Positions 52,815 to 64,000 of a stretch of DNA of 64,000 nucleotides are shown in pieces. The notes beneath the pieces were generated by a model, which was given only the letters and a program-made list of their open reading frames with translations, searched no databases and was not told the origin of the DNA. The number at the start of each line of letters is the position of its first letter. The first letter of the stretch is position 1. The DNA is from Acanthaster planci (lineage: Eukaryota > Echinodermata > Asteroidea > Valvatida > Acanthasteridae), in assembly GCF_001949145.1 (NCBI RefSeq), contig NW_019091465.1, positions 1,372,294-1,436,293 on the forward strand, in the 5' to 3' direction. The position numbers and the translations under genes are program-made.

Positions 52815-54674
52815 ATAGTCGAGACACGGCTGTGAGCAGTTGAAGCAGAAAGCGAAGAGTAAGTTCGAGTGGAATCTTAATAGTTTCCTGACTCCAAACT
52901 AATGTTGTCGACCATTGGGACCCACACCTAGGGGCACAGTTGCATCACTAGTTTTGTGCAGTATTTAAGTTGGAATCGTTTATGCTCAGGTCACCCTTTG
53001 GTCCAGTTGTCTTGCTGAGTGGGAGAGGATATAAATCTCCGTTAAAGCTATTTTGACACAAATGGCCGGCCATATTCATCAACATGAAAACACGCCATGC
53101 ATATAATTTTATTTCGTTTATACGTGCATCTGTTTATAGATTAAATTTTTGCACTTTGCAGTGTTGCATTTATTTTCAAACGATCGCAGCATTCAACTCA
53201 AATTCACGCAAACAAAACAAATTATAAAAGGTTTCTTCAATGTTTTTTCTTGAAAGAAACATCCTAAATGATGAATTGGTACCTTCAAAAAAACAACCAA
53301 AAATGTGGATACTTTTTTCTTCAGAAACCACATTCACAATCTTCAGGGGAGAGTTTATTCTAATAATTTGCAAATTGTTTCAAATACAGCCTCCAACTTA
53401 TAAAAAAAATACCAAGTGTTACTAGGGGCAAAACTTGTCGAAAATTCATATTCGTCTTTGAAAAAGGGGATTGCAACTAGAATGCATTCATGGTGACGAA
53501 CATTTTGATGGTTCATTGTCCAAAAAAAACTCACATGGCATTGAAATCTTTTTCGCCTTTCTTCCGCAATCCAGTCCATCAAAATGAATCAAATTTAGAC
53601 AACATATTGTCAGAAAAGAAAGCATAATTTACTGGTTTTCAAACATCCACAGAACGTGAATAAAACTACATCACTATACCCTGTAATGAAGCACATTCGA
53701 CAGCGTGTTACACGTAACACGTTATAAAAACCCAAGAAGTTTTGCAGAAAAATCACCCAACTGATCTTTAACATCACCCAGTGCCGGTCGGGCTTGCGTT
53801 TGATGTTTCCCTGTCATTATCTGACTGGAGATTTCAGGGATTACCAATTAAAGAATATAAGAAATAAAAATATGAATTCTAAAAAAAACATGGAAGGCTT
53901 AATATCACCGGTAGGCGAAGAAAAGGCTTTAATTGATATTGCTACTTTAATGATGGGTATTAGCAAGCTCAAGTGAACCGTAGATGAGTAGAATGGTGTA
54001 ATGTAAAATTCTGACCCTAAGAAAACCAGGCTCCTCGACCTTATGCGTATGATTATGGAGCTTGGAAGTGAAGTTTATTGAAACTAAAGTGGGAATGAGA
54101 CTGAGTATACACTTTAAAAAAGATACTGGATTGTTTGGTAGTCTAGATTCTCCTATGACATCGGCACGCGTAGAAGTTTGGACCACACTACTCGAGCTTC
54201 TCTTCTTAATTAAGGTCTGTTCCTATTTCCTGGTGATTACTTTGCTCAAAGTTGAGATCGTCGGCTCTTCTCGCAACCACACGAAGCCCTGAAGAAATAC
54301 GCCCCGTGGTTCTACCGCGAACCTTCAAACCCTCGCTCGTGCAAATTCTCAAGCAGTCTTGATGTACAAGAATCTGGGCCTTTCATGAAAAGGCTTTTCC
54401 TGGAAAGTGTGTTTTAGCTAAAACTTTTAACTTCAAAAACGGGGCAAATAGTTATACAGGTGGCATATCACATGTTTGCCGCATCGCGTTGGTGGGATAG
54501 AATGGGGGGCATCAGTGTAGAGTTATTAAGAGCATTGTGAGTGCGATTGTCTCCGATTCAAAAAGTTAGTTCTGTGTAATCATCGTTTGAAATTTTCCGG
54601 AGGATTATCTTCTGCAATTGAATGCAGTCGGATTGTGCCTGTCACTTTCATGCGATCGAATGAAACTTGTGTTA

Positions 54675-54801
54675 GCCCTTGTCCGAATCGCTTGGCTGCG
54701 GCTAGAAATCACACACGAGTCTATTGTTGTGCATGGCCGCAGCCAGTTTCCATGAAGTTGCATGCAATGCCAAGCCACTGTCATGTGATTCGGACACGGC
54801 C
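54675..54801. mobile_element. GGCCGTGTCCGAA-family element with TTA target duplication
   Basis: Left end GCCCTTGTCCGAATCGC and right end TGATTCGGACACGGCC are inverted repeats. TTA flanks both ends (54672-54674 and 54802-54804). A 3-bp TWA duplication is typical of PIF/Harbinger (Tourist) elements. No transposase inside. Confidence 0.7.
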
Positions 54802-55887
54802 TTATTTTGCCTACTCGTGGCTTACGCCGCCCCGCCCCCAATTCTATCCCACGATGCACTGCGGTAAATACAGTGATATATCATTTAGTACATAGGGCCA
54901 TTGGTTGGCTACAGGAGGAGACAACCAAGGCAAACAATGCATCTGACTTCCTGCTATTGATTAAAACATTAATGTGGTGGCCACGGTTACGTTACTCCTG
55001 GACATTCTCTGTGGCCCCCCTTAATGGCTGCAGACACAGCAAAAATTGGTGTACGTAGCAAGGTTTCCGGGGCAGCTGTGATAGTCGAAGAAACCTCAAC
55101 ATAATGCTTTCCACCATTGAAGGGGGCCGTCGGGAATGTCCCGTGACAGCATCACCGGCTTCATCTACATGCTGTAGCCGAAACCATCCATGTTAAATAG
55201 GCCGTGTGGCCTGTGCTACCTATTCCAAACCATTTCTGACACGAGCGTAACGAGACCAGCGTACAATGCAGTTTTTGCCATGGGTTTTGGCTCTTAATGC
55301 TTTAGGCCTATAGTTTCTAGAAGAAGATGCTTGAGGTTGCTTTTCTACAAACGTCAACCGTCGCGGTTTCAGAATATGGAACATTTTGCCAACAAAGTCT
55401 TATTGGACCACCTTTTGTAGTGTTCTTATTTTGCCGTCAAGCGGAATCGACACCATCATTAAATTACTACACTACCGTATAGAGACAAGGTAGTCGGGCG
55501 AGTCAACAGATTTTTAGGTATCAACAGCAACTGGGATAAAGTACCGTCTGATTACGAGGAAGCTGTCCCGTCACCTGGATGAAAAGTGCCTACACAGACT
55601 ACGGACAATGCCTTTGTCCCCAATGAAGCCTCCGGCGGCCATTTTAATGTGCCGAACACAAATTAGATGGTTGGCCCGGGTGCCATTGGAACAATAGACC
55701 TGTATCATGGGGCAGCCATCTTGCATTTCTGTACTGAACAAACAACGTTTAGAGTTGAAACACTTCTTTTGTACTCACTTTTTCCACACGCTCATCCCAG
55801 GACATGTTTATTAAAAATGTGTTTGGGAATGTATTTAAACGCTAAACGCTTTTCTATTGTACATGCTCAGCTTTATTTGACATATGA

Positions 55888-56063
55888 AGCAAGACATGGT
55901 ATGGAGAGCGCCCCCTACCTTTGTGTCGGTCACTGTTTGATCGGAATCTCAGGAATTCTTTATAAACATCTAGTAGGAGGATGTGTTAGGTAACAATAGT
56001 CTGGAGTGTGTATAGGGATTGGACATGTAAAGGGGCTGGTTCCCCTCCGTTCCATATCTTGCT
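55888..56063. repeat. Foldback element family 2, copy 3
   Basis: AGCAAGACATGGTATGGAGAG at the left; CCGTTCCATATCTTGCTGG at the right; core GTAACAATAGTCTGGAGTGT. About 176 bp, intergenic. Confidence 0.8.
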
Positions 56064-56189
56064 GGCTATATTTTTTTTAAATCTGCTGAGAATTTTAACA
56101 CATTCCTAAATGCATAACATAACCATGTCGCGGTTAAACCTTTTTAAAAAGTGGTTACCAAAATGTGTACAGAAATGTATTTAAACTCC

Positions 56190-56380
56190 AAGCGTTGTTT
56201 TTACAGTGTACCATTCAAAAATAACCAAACTGAGGCTGGCAGAATAATAGCCTGTTCCCTTTTATCAATATGTGAAGTTGTATCATTATTACCAACAGCT
56301 TTACCGGGAACAGGACAAACATGGCAGTCGGTATTACCTTTGCATCTGGCACAGTAAGATGGCCGGCAGTGGCTTCAATG
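56190..56380. repeat. Dispersed repeat, copy 2
   Basis: The second copy of the repeat at 5462-5660 in the same orientation, with the shared segment about 56226-56325. It lies between gene B and nhlh. Confidence 0.65.
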
Positions 56381-57165
56381 ACCTCTGTGTACCGATTAAG
56401 GAATTTTGGGTCCCGATTTTTTTATGTGAATTCCGTTACACGAAATCACTCATACAGCACACAGAAGACGGCATTTTAAGTCACGCACCAACAGAGCATA
56501 CACTCTTAACACACTTCCTTGGGAGTCTTTTGACACAATGAAATATGTGCACACGCACTATTAGGCAAGACACGGCGTAAGTTTAGGGCTACACTTTAGG
56601 CATCACTGTTGACGAAACAATGACATACATTGTAGGCTAAAACTTTGCACTTTCCCCTGTCAAACTCATTTATACAGGTTTCTGTACTTATGACAGCGAT
56701 GTGCGTAATATAACTTTACAGGAAAGGGTTCTTCTGAGAAAGAAAATTTCTAAAAACTTTTAAGGTCTTTTTAAAATTTCGAATATCATCCATTATCCTC
56801 CCTCCCTCTTTCATGTGACCTTTAACCCGATAGCTTTGGGTGTGCCAGGTCAGGTGTCATAGAACAAATAACGAACAGATCTTTTTTTAATAAGGTCGAT
56901 ATCATTGCCCAGAATAGTTGGAGACATTGGGAATGTTAAAGACATTTGTCTATTTTCGCAAGCTTCGTCAGATTAACGTATTACTTTCCCAGTTACACAC
57001 ATCGCTTACTGTGCTAAAAGCAACACTGGTGAATAGCCTCTAAGAGAAATAGTGTACAAAATTGTGTTATCATACTCTGTAATAGTTACAATAATCTGTG
57101 CATTTATGGAATACTGTATGTGCACTTGGTTAAATACACGATTTGTTTTATAAGACACTGTTCCA

Positions 57166-57349
57166 TGCAAGGATACGATCTCTTTGTGAGTCTGTATGGT
57201 TCTGAAAAGAACCGGGAGGAACGTTGAGTTCCTCGCGGTTCTTTTCCGAACCATACAGACTCACAAAGAGATCGTATCCTTGCATTTTCAACGTTCCTCA
57301 CGGTTCTTTTCAGAACCATACAGACTCACAAAGAGATTGTATCCTTGCA
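57166..57349. repeat. Three copies of a 60-bp unit, one inverted, beside nhlh
   Basis: The unit CGGTTCTTTTC(A/C)GAACCATA then CAGACTCACAAAGAGAT(C/T)GTATCCTTGCA occurs in plus orientation at 57227-57285 and 57290-57349 and in minus orientation at 57166-57225. Copies differ at only a few positions. It lies about 130 bp beyond the nhlh stop codon, so it may be in that gene's 3' UTR. Confidence 0.9.
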
Positions 57350-57478
57350 CGGTGCTACCGTAAGCTTTCCACCTCAGTTGTCTGTCACCATGAACAGCTT
57401 GAAATCCCAAGACACTGTTCGTTCTTGAAACGATTCAGCATGTACTTGCATAATGTCGGTTGTCCTGTTTGGCAGCCG

Positions 57479-57916
57479 TCATACATCGAGGACGTGGTTA
57501 AGGTATGATATATAACAAATGGCGAGTCTTAGAATCTCGATTTTTGAAAGTTTCTTGTCTGGGGGTAGCGTGGGCAGCAGTTTGCGGAGCTCTCCGAACG
57601 CCACGTTGAAGGCCTCCACCCGGATTCGCTCCCGGGTGGCGTGGGCCGTGCGGTACTTGGTGGTGGCCCGCCGTCGACGGCGCCTCTCCTCCCGCGACAG
57701 CTGCGCCTCGGACCGCTGATGCTGGGCCACCCCACCCCGGCAGGTGGTGTTGCTGTTGGTTGTGGCGGCCGTAGTGGTTGAGCTCATATTCTCGTTCTGC
57801 CTGGCCTCGAGCTTGGCCTCGAGCTTAGCCCCGCACGAGATCTCGCGCGGCTCCTCCTTGACGGCCGCCGGTAGAGGGAGCACCATGCTCGGCATGGACG
57901 ACCTGGTGGCTCTCAT
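57479..57916 (-). CDS. nhlh: NHLH1/2 (HEN/NSCL) bHLH transcription factor, single coding exon
   Basis: Read on the minus strand from ATG at 57914-57916 to TGA at 57479-57481: 145 residues. The C-terminal 70 residues contain [20 protein letters not shown], then [40 protein letters not shown] and [13 protein letters not shown]-stop. This is the nearly invariant bHLH and C-terminus of NHLH1/NHLH2, nuclear E-box-binding factors of differentiating neurons. The bHLH spans about 86-141 and ends the protein, as in vertebrates, where the coding region is also one exon of about 133 codons. Residues 19-23 (VKEEP) look like a sumoylation-type motif, followed by a Thr/Ser/Asn-rich linker. The start is uncertain: ATGs at 57895 and 57886 are in frame; the last has the best context (A at -3, G at +4). 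The frame stays open further upstream, so an extra 5' exon joined within it is possible. Confidence 0.94.
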   Translation of the reverse strand: MRATRSSMPSMVLPLPAAVKEEPREISCGAKLEAKLEARQNENMSSTTTAATTNSNTTCRGGVAQHQRSEAQLSREERRRRRRATTKYRTAHATRERIRVEAFNVAFGELRKLLPTLPPDKKLSKIEILRLAICYISYLNHVLDV

Positions 57917-58469
57917 CGATCGGGTGACAGCTCCCCCACCAAAGATGTAAATTTTGGGTGCGCAACCGAAGTTTACGTAATCAACAAGACATAGACAAGA
58001 ATTATAATTTTTTTTAAAAGGGACACGGGTGAACGAAAACAGCTTGTTCCAGTTCGGTGGAGAAGTATCAACATCCACTGAAAAAAAGAGGTGTCTTCTT
58101 GTCCAGACTACGAATTCTTCCGTCTTTTTGTGAAACAATCTTCAAATGGCAATGTGATTGTCATATTTACCCCGAAGTCTCTCATTCAACCTGCAGCAAG
58201 TGAGAAAAAAAAATAAAGAGAGAAACTTGTAATTACCAATCTTATACCTTAAGAAATACACCCGGAAGTTCAATGCGTCTTGGCTGACAGGGGTATTCTT
58301 CAAGCGCAAAGCAAAGCGGTGCTTAGCCAAGTGTCCTGATTACGAAGAGAGTAGTCTTGAAACTAGTCACGAGTAGCGTGCGGCACAGAACTTTGTTGTT
58401 AAATGATACTACGGGCACATCCATTTGTGTGTCAGACAGATCAACAGAGACGCCCCCAACTCGGTTTTG

Positions 58470-58660
58470 CTGCAATTAAGAGTGGGACCAAGAGAGGGCG
58501 GAATTTTCCTTGTAACCGAGGCTCCTCGAGTGGGAACTGCACTTTTGCGCTGGTCCACGAACAACTATGAAATGCACGCGTTACGGTTGCATTACTAAAG
58601 TCGCCTGTCCATATGCCCGTCAACACTTGCGCCAAGCGTTGCATATTCTCCAGGGTTCGA
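58470..58660. repeat. Dispersed repeat near nhlh, matching two gene B intron segments
   Basis: The left part matches 40960-41080 in direct orientation; the right part matches 36985-37050 in inverse orientation. The same element therefore seems to be represented by two partial copies in gene B. Confidence 0.6.
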
Positions 58661-60332
58661 CAACAAAGGCAAACGGGCTTGAAAATTCCTCCCCGGTTTC
58701 CTCCTGCTAAAATTCAAGGAAACAACCAAAATCCTATGAGCATATTTTATCAAAATCACCCACGAGTTCCCCTTCGGGCAAAGCTGAGAACAATAACGAA
58801 ATTATGTATTACCAAACCATCCACTTTGTTGGTGTCAAACAATATCATAAATAACTAATAAGGAGATTGTTTCCATCATCCATAATACAGATAGTCATCT
58901 CAGTACCGGATCCAAAATAGAATAAGCTAATATGGATATGGAGCGCCCCGGGGGCAAAATGACAGTTTTTGGTTTCGCTGTTTTACATTTTAAGCGTTGT
59001 GCGGGAGACTAGGCGAGCCAGCCGACTTACCCATGGGACCCGGCCTTGCTTTCCTTGCTGCTACTGACTCGGTCAGAAGAAGCCAAGTGTTATAGGATAT
59101 CCCCCTACCTCGCCTTCACAGAATCAGTAACAATGGAATTGATGTACATCGTGAAATGATTACGTGGCGTGATTATGATAGCATCGGCTGTTCCATGTCG
59201 TTTGGTTGATCGACGCTTTTGCACAGGAAGCTTATATTCACGACTCACGCAGCAGCAGTTCGTGATAAAGCTAGCAACGTTGCTGTACATGATGTCCATC
59301 ACTTAAGTTACGTACGTGCTAATTCGACCGTAGTTGGCAAGTTTGTTTTGTCACATTGCATATAATACTCTCAATACTTGCTCAGCAGACGTTTCACGTA
59401 GTTTTTGGTAGTGTCTATTGATTAGAGTACTTACTGTCAGGGGAGACAGGAATACTTGATTTAATTTCATATACTTTTGAATCATTCTTTCGTTTCCAAG
59501 TAGAATTATGGCCAACCGCGAGCTGGTAAAACCGGAGGTCTCGCGTATCGTCTGTTTGAATCGTCTGTTAGAAACGTCTGTTTAACTGTGGTGGAGTTTT
59601 GTGCTGCGGAAATGGCAACTTCAACATCAGCTTTTGCTCTTCGCCCATGGTCTGTGATGTCCAGGGACAAGTTCCCAGCGGAAACGGGGACTCACCCAGG
59701 ACAATTTCCCCTCTGAGCTATGAGACGTATGGACTAGTCCCCTCCACCCTTTCAGGGCTAAAAGTGTTCCTCACGAAATTTTGTGAAGGAAGCGCAGGTG
59801 TCGCAAATATGTGCGGGTTGTTATCTTAATCATTTGGTGCTCATACATTTTTTGCCCACGTATCATGGCTCACGCGAATGAAAGTGGCCTGTGTTATCGC
59901 TCAAATCGGTTCTATCAGACCATTCGAAGAAATGACAGTCACCTGGTTCGCAGAAATACCCCCCCCCCGGGTTACGGAGACGAGCGATTGAGGCACTGAA
60001 ATGCCGGACATCAATCGGAAAAGTGCAGGGTCATCAACAGTGGGCATTCTCCTGCCCACAAATATTATTAACCACCATCTGATGATCACCCGTGACTCAT
60101 CAACGGCACGGGATTTAACGAGAAGTGGCGTTGATGTCTGTTCCTCCCTCGCTCAGCGCGCGGTGTCATCGCATTAAACTTTCATCGGTGAATTATTGTT
60201 ACCGGGGCATATACAGGGGGTGGCGATGCCGTTATTCCCAAGCGGGTCTTTTACATAATTTGCGACCTAGGCTCGATGCAGTGGACGTTCAGAGCCGACA
60301 TAGCCCGGCGATTTATACTTATTACATCCCCG

Positions 60333-60345
60333 GATGATGATGATG
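60333..60345. repeat. Short (GAT)n run
   Basis: GGATGATGATGATGATGG; a simple repeat with no further significance seen. Confidence 0.8.
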
Positions 60346-60819
60346 ATGGAGAAGAAGCAGAGAGTGGATTAAGCGGAGGGAGTGGGCCAGACACAAAGGG
60401 GCCTTTTTATCTGAATCGCGGCTGCGAACCGACTGCGGCTCCAAGTTTCGGCAAGCGACTCCCAACCAGTTTCAAACAAGAAATGAAGTGAAATGAAAGC
60501 ACTTCAACCTTTCGCGTCGTATTAGACGGGTGGAAGTTGCTGTCGAAGAACCTAGAACTGCCGCCGGCTTGAAGGGTCTCACTGAATTCAAGATGCTGAA
60601 GTGTGAAGCCGCAGCTCAGTCAATGAACAAACAATCAATACATATTGCTCAAAACTTCTGTGACTTTGTTTTTGACTGGTGTGATTGGTTTCAAAGATAT
60701 CAAAAGAGTTACTGACCCCTTTCCCCTTGCCATCGGAACGACATACCGGCCGTTTTTGTCTACCCATCCCCTCTCATGCATATCAATGCCAACTGTCACA
60801 CATCCCCGGGGAGGAACTC

Positions 60820-61030
60820 TCTGAACCAACACAGGTAACCCCGGGGGATCCCCTCTACAAATTCGCTACAAGCGCGCGTCCGCCCGATGCGCCAGAGGTC
60901 CCGGGCTGTTGACAGTGCTGTCCGCGCCATTTACTACCCCGTCTGAACTGACGGCGCAACGCGGCCGCTTCGCGTACCGTAGACTTGATTCGAGCCCACA
61001 GTGTGTCCACGGGCGACTGACTCGATCGAA
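60820..61030. promoter_or_regulatory. CpG-rich block upstream of nhlh
   Basis: Contains many CG dinucleotides (for example GCGCGCGTCCGCCCGATGCG and CGCAACGCGGCCGCTTCGCG) in an otherwise AT-rich flank. It could be a regulatory element or a first non-coding exon. No motif decides this. Confidence 0.3.
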
Positions 61031-62394
61031 ATTGAGAAGTAGCTTGCCCGAGACACTTGAGTTGGAGTTCTCTCCGTTTCACCAACACTGTTAAATATCA
61101 CTGAGCGGTGAAGTCCGTGATTTACAAAAAAAATAGTCAAGAGCAGGTAGGTTATAGAACATTACGGCTTCATATTACCATACTTGTCTAAGACATTACG
61201 TTTCCCTTAATAACATTTCTGCATTGAGTAGTGTGAAGAAATTAAACGACATATTAGCAACTGCGTAACGATAAATGTAAATTCACATTGTATACGAAAA
61301 CCGAACCGTGGACATCTGTGTTAAACATCGTCGTGCAATTTATACGTGATATAGCGACCTGCGTGCATGTATAGTTTCAAAGTCTAATTCTACAATAGCG
61401 AGTGACAAAGTGGATTTTTTTGTAAACACACGCGGGCAAGTTATTAAAGGTGTGCGATATGTTACCACGGAGATAATATCAATACCACACATCCTGTGGC
61501 CGAAGGCAATCTTTGTCCGTCGGTTTCAAGACTGGAATCGAGGCTAAAGTCTCATTCATCGATGATGGCTTATGCACGGTTCCTTGCGCAACGGAAACGG
61601 AGAGTCGCCAGGGACAAAACAGGTCTGGAATGAAGAGGCGTGGACGCGCGTCGTGTCGTCACAGGTCGGCTTGGTAGACGAGTCAGGGGATTTCGGAGGA
61701 TTCGCACAGTTGGTTTTTCGAATAGTTCTTGATGACGAGACAAGCACTCTAATGATTCTGATTCTGATGTCGAGTTGCACTGTTCCAAGCCATGGTATTA
61801 CACACTCATGAAAGATTGGTCATTATTGACTCTCGTAGAAAAACTTCGTCTTTTAACGCGGCTCATTTGTCCTTGCGGAACCTTAATAAAAATTTGAAAG
61901 AAATCACCCAGGCAAAAAAGTACCTTTCGGTAACACATTTGTCGTACATAGACTTAAATATACGGAGTGGTGCATTAGGGAAAAAATAACTACAAGCTAG
62001 GTGCATTTGACTGTCTTGGGTGAATTCATTTCAAAAATAAAGTTCAAAGAAAACAGAAAAGAGACTTTCTTTCTCGAAAGTTTTTCTATGCTCCCAAGCA
62101 ACAGACAGTTCCTGAAGATACGTTTGTACGATATTGGAGACCCCTCTTTAGAATATTTACATAACGTATGCCACAGTAGTACCAGCAGAAAAAAAGGATC
62201 GCCGCTCGAATTTCTTAAGACAATGATTGGTATTGTTCCGACATTTCCCTCAGGTCAAGATTCGAGAGACAAAGGGAAAAAATCATAATTAACAATCTTG
62301 TTGAATTAACTCGGTTAAGAATCACATTATTCCACCGTCCAGCTATTAACTACACGGCCTTGGATGGGACTCTTTAATTAGGACAGACGGCAAA

Positions 62395-62600
62395 TTAACA
62401 GCGGCCGCGGACGAAAATATTGCACTTTTATCACAACACGAATGCGCCGGGCGCGGGACGTCGAGGCCCGCCGCTCGAGGTCGCTTATCGACGGCCATCT
62501 GTCGCGGCTGTTCCTGCTCAAAACAGGAAAAAAAAAGATCCACGATAGAGTCTTCCGCGGCAGCGCAATTTCTCCTGGTAGGCCTATGCGTGTGCTTCCT
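62395..62600. promoter_or_regulatory. CpG-rich block with E-box, upstream of nhlh
   Basis: Opens with CAGCGGCCGCGGACG and holds CGCCGGGCGCGGGACGTCG, then GGCCATCTGTCGCGG, in which CATCTG is an E-box. The contrast with flanking AT-rich DNA is sharp. Open frames on both strands here look non-coding. A distal enhancer or promoter is plausible but unproven. Confidence 0.3.
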
Positions 62601-63279
62601 GGCGGACTTGTAATATTATTCATTGGTTATGACGAGTTGTTGGATTTATTTTGTTATGAACGTAGATTCGCAGGAAAAAAAGTAGCCAATGAATGAATAA
62701 TTAAGCACACCCAAAAGTAATGGAAACAAAAAATCACAGTACGCACCCACGTCTAGCATATACACCCAAAGTGATTTGATCTGAAGAAGGAATCTTAGTT
62801 ACTGTTATTCTGCTACTTGAAGTGTTTGCAGACAATGCCATTTTCTCCCTTTTCATATATTGTAAACTAAACAAAATGTTTATGGCCACCCCAATCCAGC
62901 TCCCAGATTTTGGGAGTAGATATTACTTTCAAAGGGTCACTGGAAATTAAAACACGCGTTGATAAATTATGGCGCGATGGTTTTGATCTGGAAAGAAGAC
63001 AATTAACCGACCAAAACACAGTCGTCAAAGGTATTGAGGAAAACAAGGACTGTGGGAACCCAACATTTCCAATCAGTTACGTGAAAACAAAGAACAGGCT
63101 TTTTCAACACCTTGAGTATCGCGGGGGGAAATGGCGACGAACATAAACAAATTTTTACCAAAACGTACCAAAAAAGTGACTATTCCCTGAAGAGGAAAAA
63201 CACACGCTTGAAGCCCCACTCCGCCAAATTCAATTTAACGCTGTGTATACAGTCAAAAAGTCAGAACTCGGCACATCGG

Positions 63280-63430
63280 CGGCTACGTGCACCCGGCAGA
63301 TACGGGCCGTCACCGTACGGCCACAGGCCCGGCTGTGTATGTACCCAGCGAGGAGTCCCCGCCGGGAGCCCACGGCGCGATACGCCGTGGAGGACTCGGG
63401 CTTGTTCGAACCCAATTTCCCCGGTCTTTG
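63280..63430. promoter_or_regulatory. CpG-rich block with short hairpins
   Basis: GC-rich stretch with a short stem-loop (CACGGCG, loop CGATA, CGCCGTG). Open frames on both strands overlap it, as expected in GC-rich DNA, and none resembles a protein. Function unknown. Confidence 0.25.
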
Positions 63431-64000
63431 ATTCAATTACGCTCCTTTGCTCCGCCACGCATTTTATTTGATAAGGGTTGAATTGACAGCGAGTATATAT
63501 CTGATATTTCCTTCTGTTGGAACGGTGGCCACCCCCAAAGGATAGGATGACTGTTGCCACGAACTGAAAATAGGAAATTTGACTGGAATTGGCGAGAAGG
63601 GGAAATAGAGCCAAAAGAGGAAAGTCAGAAAAGAGGGGAAATTAAACTTCCACATTTCTTCCAACTCCAGTTCTCTCACTTTCAGTGTATTAACATTCAT
63701 AATGGATTGGCTTCCCGCGGTAAGACAGATTTTGACAGTGGGTGACGGAACAGAGATGACCACTGGCAAATTTTTATGGACAAAAGGGAATTTTCATTTG
63801 CCATAACATAAGAATCGATATGCACGACTTCTTCCACACCGCTACAGCCAGAAACAAGTTGGCATGAAATAACGACACTATTCATGATCTCATTAATTGC
63901 AACTATAGGCGGGACGTTTGAGTGAGACGCTGGGCCCGAAAATTCACCAGATTGCCTCATTTTTTTCCGAGGCAGATTACAAGTTTAGACTTCTTTTTGA

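Larger units (their letters stand above)
51851..57165. other. Intergenic region between gene B and nhlh
   Basis: No coding exon recognised. It holds an assembly gap, two GGCCGTGTCCGA-type elements, one family 2 foldback element and one dispersed repeat copy. The remaining sequence is AT-rich. It separates convergent genes, so a promoter is not required here. Confidence 0.65.
57917..64000. other. Gene-poor upstream flank of the nhlh gene
   Basis: About 6 kb with no coding exon I can support. It would carry the promoter and part of the regulatory DNA of the bHLH gene. CpG-rich blocks occur near 60820-61030, 62395-62600 and 63280-63430; elsewhere it is AT-rich. One dispersed repeat copy lies at about 58470-58660 and a (GAT)n run at 60333-60345. 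Confidence 0.6.

Noticed and set aside
62378-62696. Open frames on both strands in the CpG-rich block
   Set aside because: GC-rich DNA lacks stops by chance; the translations are Arg/Ser-rich without domain signals and no splice context was found.
63230-63614. Overlapping open frames in the 63.3 kb GC-rich block
   Set aside because: Four frames are open at once on both strands, which fits base composition rather than coding.
1-64000. Search for CRISPR arrays, operons, phage or viral genes
   Set aside because: No evenly spaced direct repeats with unique spacers, no clustered co-directional uninterrupted genes, and no reverse transcriptase, integrase, capsid or transposase motif was seen.

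Overview
This is eukaryotic genomic DNA. Coding exons are short (about 60 to 315 bp), are bounded by GT/AG splice sites, and sit in introns filled with degraded foldback elements. Two assembly gaps (4772-5023 and 52392-52580) and one single N near 32159 are present. The gene content is metazoan: two Mesh/SUSD2-type membrane proteins and one NHLH-type bHLH factor. An invertebrate deuterostome (echinoderm, hemichordate or cephalochordate) seems most likely to me, but the sequence alone does not settle this.

Layout. (1) 1260-19394, plus strand: the 3' part of a mesh-like gene (gene A). Its 14 exons cover an E-set-like segment, AMOP, VWD, two sushi domains, a membrane helix and a short charged tail; its first exons lie before the window. 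(2) 19395-25295: intergenic, no gene recognised. (3) 25296-48964, plus strand: a complete mesh-like gene (gene B). Its 24 coding exons join in one frame (3807 nt including the stop, 1268 aa): signal peptide, NIDO, E-set-like, AMOP, VWD, two sushi domains, membrane helix and a 153-residue tail. A poly(A) signal at 51831 suggests a long 3' UTR. (4) About 52-57.4 kb: intergenic and repeat-rich. (5) 57479-57916, minus strand: a single-exon NHLH1/2 (HEN/NSCL) bHLH gene, convergent with gene B. (6) 57917-64000: gene-poor upstream flank of the bHLH gene, with several CpG-rich blocks.

Genes A and B are head-to-tail tandem paralogs. They share domain order, most intron phases, and exact exon lengths in places (AMOP exon 315 nt in both; a VWD exon 146 nt in both). 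They differ by three intron gains or losses and have unrelated cytoplasmic tails. In insects Mesh is a smooth septate junction protein; a related epithelial-surface adhesion role is inferred here. Both keep the GDPH motif associated with cleavage of this family in the VWD domain.

The rest is mainly miniature inverted-repeat elements, many of them near-perfect hairpins, in several families. Two nested insertions are visible, and one element starts within the splice donor of a coding exon. I saw no CRISPR array, operon, phage or viral gene, and no clearly undescribed multi-gene system.
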